Shown piece after piece: positions 7,243-9,706 of a DNA stretch of 9,706 nucleotides. Within the stretch, counting starts at the first letter, position 1. Every line of letters begins with the position of its first letter. This DNA comes from Planctomycetota bacterium (GTDB taxonomy: Bacteria; Planctomycetota; PLA2), in contig JAKLKT010000108.1 of NCBI GenBank assembly GCA_023150495.1, positions 1 through 9,706 on the forward strand, written 5' to 3'. Made by a program: the position numbers and the translations under genes. The notes below the pieces were generated by a model. That model searched no databases. It was not told the origin of the DNA and worked only from the letters and a program-made list of their open reading frames with translations.

Positions 7243-7258
7243 CGGGGTTTCTATTGCA
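7243..7258 (+). promoter_or_regulatory. Candidate sigma-54 (-24/-12) promoter
   Basis: GG at 7244-7245 and GC at 7256-7257 are exactly 10 nt apart, the invariant sigma-54 spacing. The -12 part is a perfect TTGCA (7254-7258), while the -24 part (CGGGGTT) matches the TGGCACG consensus only at GG. The predicted start is near 7269, giving a leader of about 40 nt for the gene at 7309. The gene just upstream encodes a sigma-54 activator, which supports the call. A poor sigma-70 alternative exists (TTGCTG at 7230-7235 with TATTGC at 7252-7257). Confidence 0.45.
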
Positions 7259-7275
7259 TTTGGCGCGAACGCCCG

Positions 7276-7306
7276 CCTACCCTTGGGTCATCCCAAGGGA
7301 GGTAGG
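7276..7306 (+). promoter_or_regulatory. Leader hairpin sequestering the Shine-Dalgarno of the 7309 gene
   Basis: The left arm CCTACC-CTTGGG (7276-7287) pairs with CCCAAG (7292-7297) and GGTAGG (7301-7306) around a TCAT loop. This gives 12 perfect base pairs with one GGA bulge (7298-7300). An alternative register gives an uninterrupted 8-bp stem, CCCTTGGG (7280-7287) with CCCAAGGG (7292-7299). The Shine-Dalgarno GGAGG (7298-7302), 6 nt before the ATG, lies inside the structure in both registers, so translation should depend on opening it. Confidence 0.65.
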
Positions 7307-7308
7307 AC

Positions 7309-7788
7309 ATGCGCAGGAAGATGGCTCTCGGTGTCGTCGCGTTGCTGGTCTCGGGGTTTGCCGCGGCGGGCGGCGGGTTCGACGAGTTCGGCTACAACGA
7401 CACGGCGCGGATCTTCGTCGGGGCCGCGGACGGCGTCGACCGCAACCTGGACGGGATGGTGTGGGGCGACCCGACCTACGCGAACGACCACCTGAAGATG
7501 AACTGGAACGAGGAGTGGGATCGCGGCAACGACGAGGGCTGGTCGAACCCGCCCTACGACGCCTGGACCGACAACAACTGGAACGGGAAGGGGAAGGACG
7601 GGTCGGGCGAGGTCTGGCAGTACAGGATCATCTGGGTCGGGAGCGACCTCGAGTCGAGCGACCGCTGGCACGAGGGCGGGTACGCGATCTGGGGCCAGTT
7701 CGAGGTCATCTTCTCGCACGGGACGTCCGCGAACGAGCACTTCTGGGACGCCCACGCCACCCCCGCCGGCTACGGCGGCTCGGAGTAG
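7309..7788 (+). CDS. Small tryptophan-rich exported protein of unknown function
   Basis: This 159-residue protein has a signal peptide of about 20 residues (MRRKMALGVVALLVSGFAAA). The mature part has no cysteine but 11 tryptophans and many Asp/Asn/Gly residues. Notable segments are FDEFGYNDTARIFVGAADG (24-42), an Asp-rich turn DRNLDG (44-49) that could bind calcium, YANDHLKMNWNEEWDRGN (57-74) and HEGGYAIWGQFEVIFSHG (121-138). It looks like a compact, single-domain aromatic-rich extracellular protein, perhaps a beta-sandwich. I do not recognise a named family. The ATG at 7309 has a strong GGAGG 6 nt upstream; an internal ATG at 7321 would shorten the signal peptide without harm. Upstream are a candidate sigma-54 promoter and an RBS hairpin. 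It converges on the PEP-CTERM gene across a shared terminator. Confidence 0.8.
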   Translation: MRRKMALGVVALLVSGFAAAGGGFDEFGYNDTARIFVGAADGVDRNLDGMVWGDPTYANDHLKMNWNEEWDRGNDEGWSNPPYDAWTDNNWNGKGKDGSGEVWQYRIIWVGSDLESSDRWHEGGYAIWGQFEVIFSHGTSANEHFWDAHATPAGYGGSE

Positions 7789-7800
7789 CCGCGCGGTTGT

Positions 7801-7843
7801 CCCGTCCGCGGCCGGGCCCCGGGAGGCCCGGCTCGCGGACGGG
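7801..7843. terminator. Hairpin terminator between convergent genes
   Basis: The left arm 7801-7818 (CCCGTCCGCG then GCCGGGCC) pairs with GGCCCGGC (7825-7832) and CGCGGACGGG (7834-7843). This forms an 18-bp stem with one bulged T at 7833 and a CCGGGA loop. It lies 12 bp past the stop of the 7309 gene and 14 bp past the stop of the PEP-CTERM gene, so it should serve both strands. No U tract follows on either side, which suggests a hairpin-only or Rho-assisted terminator. Confidence 0.75.
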
Positions 7844-7857
7844 GTTGCGATGCGGCC

Positions 7858-8427
7858 TTACGCCTTCCGGCGGCGGCGGAGCCACACGCCGAGGATGCCC
7901 ACGCCGAACATGGAGAGCATCACCGGCTCGGGGACGGCGCGGCCCGTGAGGGTCGCCGAGCCCGGGAACCCGATGGCGATGGAGCCGTAGCCGTCGGCGA
8001 CGGTGTTGGCCACCTCCATCGAGATCGTGTACGTGCCGTTGCCGACGATCGGCGAGAAGCTCCTCACGAAGTTGACGGTGCCCGTGCCGTCGAACTCCGA
8101 CCAGATGAAGCCCCCGACGGACGTGCCGTTCAGGAAGACGTTCCAGTCCACGTAGGCGCCCCTGTTGAGCACGTTTCGCGTGACCTCGAACGTCAGGTCG
8201 AGGCTCGAGACGTCGTAGAGTCCCGTCCCGGTGAAGGTCTCCGTGATGCGGTCGCCCCGGGTGCCGGACCAGAAGTAGCCGAACTCGTCCCCGTCGATCA
8301 CGGGGTGGGAGGCGACGACCGTGGAATCCGCCGACGGGTAGTCGACGGTCACGCTGTCGGCCGAGGCCACGCCCGAGCCGAATGCGACGCACAGAATCGC
8401 TGCGATGAACCCAGATGCAATCTTCAT
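7858..8427 (-). CDS. PEP-CTERM sorting domain-containing surface protein
   Basis: This 189-residue protein has a signal peptide (residues 1-23, ending ASA), a beta-rich Gly/Thr/Ser/Asp-rich body (24-160) and a PEP-CTERM tail. The tail is VPEP (165-168), one hydrophobic membrane segment (about 169-183) and the basic end RRRRKA. Such tails are recognised by exosortase, which cleaves near PEP for surface or extracellular-matrix delivery. No exosortase gene is in this window. The body, with segments like YVDWNVFLNGTSVGGFIWSEF (split around residue 102), resembles a carbohydrate-binding-type beta-sandwich, but no ligand is evident. The ATG at 8427 is chosen over an in-frame start at 8523 because it begins the signal peptide and has GGGAG (8433-8437) as Shine-Dalgarno. 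The upstream leader is about 60 nt and structured. Confidence 0.92.
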   Translation of the reverse strand: MKIASGFIAAILCVAFGSGVASADSVTVDYPSADSTVVASHPVIDGDEFGYFWSGTRGDRITETFTGTGLYDVSSLDLTFEVTRNVLNRGAYVDWNVFLNGTSVGGFIWSEFDGTGTVNFVRSFSPIVGNGTYTISMEVANTVADGYGSIAIGFPGSATLTGRAVPEPVMLSMFGVGILGVWLRRRRKA

Positions 8428-8444
8428 GATGACTCCCGCGATGC

Positions 8445-8467
8445 GGCGACTGCGTTTGCGCAGCGCC
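8445..8467 (-). promoter_or_regulatory. Hairpin in the 5' leader of the PEP-CTERM gene
   Basis: Read on the minus strand, GGCGCTGCG pairs with CGCAG and CGCC around a CAAA loop with a single bulged T (position 8449 on the plus strand), giving 9 base pairs. It ends 7 nt before the GGGAG Shine-Dalgarno and so leaves the ribosome site free. It may stabilise the mRNA or insulate the ribosome binding site. Confidence 0.45.
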
Positions 8468-8471
8468 TTGT

Positions 8472-8491
8472 CCTCTCTTCCGAGTGAGAGG
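8472..8491. repeat. Inverted repeat CCTCTC-N8-GAGAGG at the predicted PEP-CTERM start site
   Basis: The arms CCTCTC (8472-8477) and GAGAGG (8486-8491) are perfect 6-bp complements with 8 nt between. The predicted transcription start of the PEP-CTERM gene (about 8488) falls inside the site. It could be a repressor operator or a 5'-end RNA hairpin. Confidence 0.4.
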
Positions 8492-8494
8492 TCG

Positions 8495-8523
8495 ATCGTA
8501 GCCCCGCTCTCCTCCGGCCACAA
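8495..8523 (-). promoter_or_regulatory. Sigma-70-type promoter of the PEP-CTERM gene
   Basis: On the minus strand TTGTGG (8518-8523) and TACGAT (8495-8500) are separated by exactly 17 nt. The predicted start is near 8488, leaving a leader of about 60 nt before the ATG at 8427. Of the promoters noted here it has the most recognisable -35 element. Confidence 0.5.
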
Positions 8524-8619
8524 CGACGGATTCAGGTCGCCGTCCAGGAACAGGACGCTGTGCGACGCGAGGCATCCCGGGCCTGCGCCGGGGCGGCCGG
8601 AAACGGGGGCTCTCGTGCG

Positions 8620-8625
8620 GACAAT
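8620..8625 (+). promoter_or_regulatory. -10 element GACAAT for the 8637 gene and lemA
   Basis: GACAAT lies 11 nt before the ATG at 8637, predicting a leader of about 4-5 nt or none. There is no Shine-Dalgarno in GTTCGGCGCAG. The rest of the 209-bp divergent gap with the PEP-CTERM gene holds that gene's promoter and leader; I see no gene in it. Confidence 0.35.
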
Positions 8626-8636
8626 GTTCGGCGCAG

Positions 8637-9320
8637 ATGGAGATCCTCCTCGTCGTCGGGTTCCTCGTCGTCTTCGGAGTCGTCGCGTATCTCGCGCACC
8701 TCGCCAAGAAGAAGCGGCAGGATGCCTTTCGCGCGCTCGCGCAGCGGCTCGGCTGCCGCTACTACGCGAACGACCCCTTCGGGCTCTCCGCCCGGTACGA
8801 GGGGAACTTCCCGACGCTGCAGCAGGGGTCGCGCCGCTACGCCTACAACGTCGTGGAGGGGCAGCTCGACGGACGCCGGATGCACCTCTTCGACCACCAC
8901 CACGAGACCTACACGCGGAACTCGAAAGGCCACAAGACCACCCATCACCACCACCGGACGTTCGTGTGCCTCGAGCACGACGCGGACCTCGGCCGGCTCG
9001 AGGTCCGGCCCGAGCACTTCCTCGACAAGGTGGGCGGGTTCTTCGGGTTCGACGACATCGACTTCGAGTCCGAGGAGTTCAGCCGGAAGTACCACGTGAA
9101 GGCGGCGGACCGGAAGCTCGCCTACGATGTCTTCCATCCGAAGATGATCGAGTTCTTCCTCCGCCTCGGTGATTTCAAGGTGACCACCTCCCGGAACCTC
9201 GGGCTCTTCCGGCGCGGCTCGACCACGATGTCGATCCAGCAGATCGAGCAGACGCTTCTCGACGCCGACGGATTCCTCGACCGGCTCCCGCGCTACCTCC
9301 GGAAGGACCGGCCGGCGTGA
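8637..9320 (+). CDS. Membrane-anchored protein of unknown function with a His-rich loop, upstream of lemA
   Basis: This 227-residue protein has one N-terminal membrane helix (residues 2-22) without a signal-peptide cleavage site, then a basic patch (KKKR) and a globular domain that is probably cytoplasmic. Residues 83-106 are unusually rich in histidine (H83, HHH at 87-89, H99, HHHH at 103-106). Conserved-looking segments are FFGFDDIDFESEEFSRKYHV (135-154) and DRKLAYDVFHPKMIEFFLR (158-176), which resemble the DUF3137-type or uncharacterised proteins often encoded beside LemA. The last part (196-220) is helical. Its stop overlaps the lemA start in a GTGA motif, so the two are translationally coupled in one operon. 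The specific role is unknown; metal binding by the His cluster is an inference. Confidence 0.8.
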   Translation: MEILLVVGFLVVFGVVAYLAHLAKKKRQDAFRALAQRLGCRYYANDPFGLSARYEGNFPTLQQGSRRYAYNVVEGQLDGRRMHLFDHHHETYTRNSKGHKTTHHHHRTFVCLEHDADLGRLEVRPEHFLDKVGGFFGFDDIDFESEEFSRKYHVKAADRKLAYDVFHPKMIEFFLRLGDFKVTTSRNLGLFRRGSTTMSIQQIEQTLLDADGFLDRLPRYLRKDRPA

Positions 9321-9706
9321 GCGAGGCGGTCTGGATCCCGCTTGCCATCGCGGCTGTCGTGCTCGTGTGGTTCCTCGGCACGTACAACGGCCTCGTCCGG
9401 CTCCGGCAGCACATCCGGGAGTCGTGGGGGAACATCGACGTCCAGCTCAAGCGCCGCTACGACCTGATCCCGAACCTCGTCGAGACGGTGAAGGGGTACG
9501 CGAGGCACGAGAGGGAGCTCCTCGAGAGCCTCGTCGCCGCGCGCGCGAGGGCGGCGGCGAACCACGGCCCCGTCGCGAGCCAGGAGGCGGACGAGCGTCC
9601 GGTCGTCCGCTGCCTGCGGCAGGTGCTCGCGCTCCAGGAGAGCTACCCCGAGCTGAAGGCGGACCGGAACTTCCTCGCGCTCCAGGAGGAGCTCGTCGAC
9701 ACGGAG
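9317..9706 (+). CDS. lemA: LemA family protein (N-terminal 130 residues, cut by window end)
   Basis: The frame opens at GTG 9317 and runs to the edge. A single N-terminal membrane helix (IPLAIAAVVLVWFLGTYNGL) is followed by the LemA signature: RLRQHIRESWGNIDVQLKRR, YDLIPNLVETVKGYARHE, and later LALQESYPELKADRNFLALQ then EELVDTE. About 50-60 further residues are expected beyond the window. LemA proteins are inner-membrane proteins with a long helical domain; their function is poorly defined, with roles proposed near membrane-protein quality control and peptidase partners. The GTG start overlaps the upstream stop by 4 bp and has a Shine-Dalgarno-like GGAAGGA (9301-9307) 9 nt upstream. The segment at about residues 83-95 (SQEADERPVVRCL) is somewhat variable but in frame. 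Confidence 0.93.
   Translation, partial: MSEAVWIPLAIAAVVLVWFLGTYNGLVRLRQHIRESWGNIDVQLKRRYDLIPNLVETVKGYARHERELLESLVAARARAAANHGPVASQEADERPVVRCLRQVLALQESYPELKADRNFLALQEELVDTE

Noticed and set aside
8428..8523. Upstream extension of the PEP-CTERM gene to 8523
   Set aside because: It adds 32 residues ahead of an obvious signal peptide, and a Shine-Dalgarno sits at the internal ATG (8427).
8428..8636. Sigma-54 promoter for the PEP-CTERM gene, as known for some PEP-CTERM/PrsR systems
   Set aside because: No GG-N10-GC with a TTGC-like -12 box was found on the minus strand in the part of the gap I checked (about 8428-8540), and a sigma-70-like promoter fits better.
1..9706. CRISPR arrays, tRNA or rRNA genes, insertion sequences
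   Set aside because: No spaced direct repeats, no cloverleaf or rRNA signatures, and no transposase-like frame or terminal inverted repeats were seen.

Overview
This is a very GC-rich bacterial window (about 70% by eye) with densely packed genes and short intergenic gaps. It carries a PEP-CTERM sorting signal, a sigma-54 activator with an FHA domain, a DUF151 bifunctional-nuclease homologue and a LemA homologue. Together these suggest a Gram-negative, exosortase-bearing environmental lineage, for example Planctomycetota, Acidobacteriota or a similar deep-branching phylum. No marker here fixes the phylum.

Layout. A partial C-terminus resembling DUF4129 (2-190, +) is followed by a convergent DinB/DUF1572 protein (215-718, -). 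Divergent from it is a TrmA/RlmC-type RNA uracil-C5 methyltransferase (748-1768, +). That gene is broken near 1488 by a frame change and also seems to lack a helix of the SAM fold. Next comes a minus-strand group read from right to left: bifunctional nuclease (5420-5016), CPA1-type cation:proton antiporter with an RCK domain (4954-3185), and a secreted protein that looks like a dead metallopeptidase (3143-1782). Divergent from the nuclease is an FHA-GAF-AAA+-Fis sigma-54 activator (5477-7156, +).

Downstream of the activator lies a 152-bp gap with a candidate sigma-54 promoter and a strong hairpin that buries the ribosome binding site of a small tryptophan-rich exported protein (7309-7788, +). 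That gene converges on a PEP-CTERM surface protein (7858-8427, -), and a perfect-looking hairpin terminator lies between them. The window ends with a His-rich membrane-anchored protein (8637-9320, +) overlapping lemA (9317 to the edge, +) by 4 bp.

The most striking pattern is in the start regions. Five genes have a TANNNT-like -10 hexamer only 6-9 nt before the ATG and no usable Shine-Dalgarno, which predicts leaderless transcripts; a sixth (8637) has one 11 nt before. In contrast, the two small exported-protein genes and the operon-internal lemA have Shine-Dalgarno sequences, and the two exported genes also have structured 5' leaders. The window therefore seems to use two modes of translation initiation, with the leader-bearing, potentially regulated mode on the cell-surface genes next to the sigma-54 activator.
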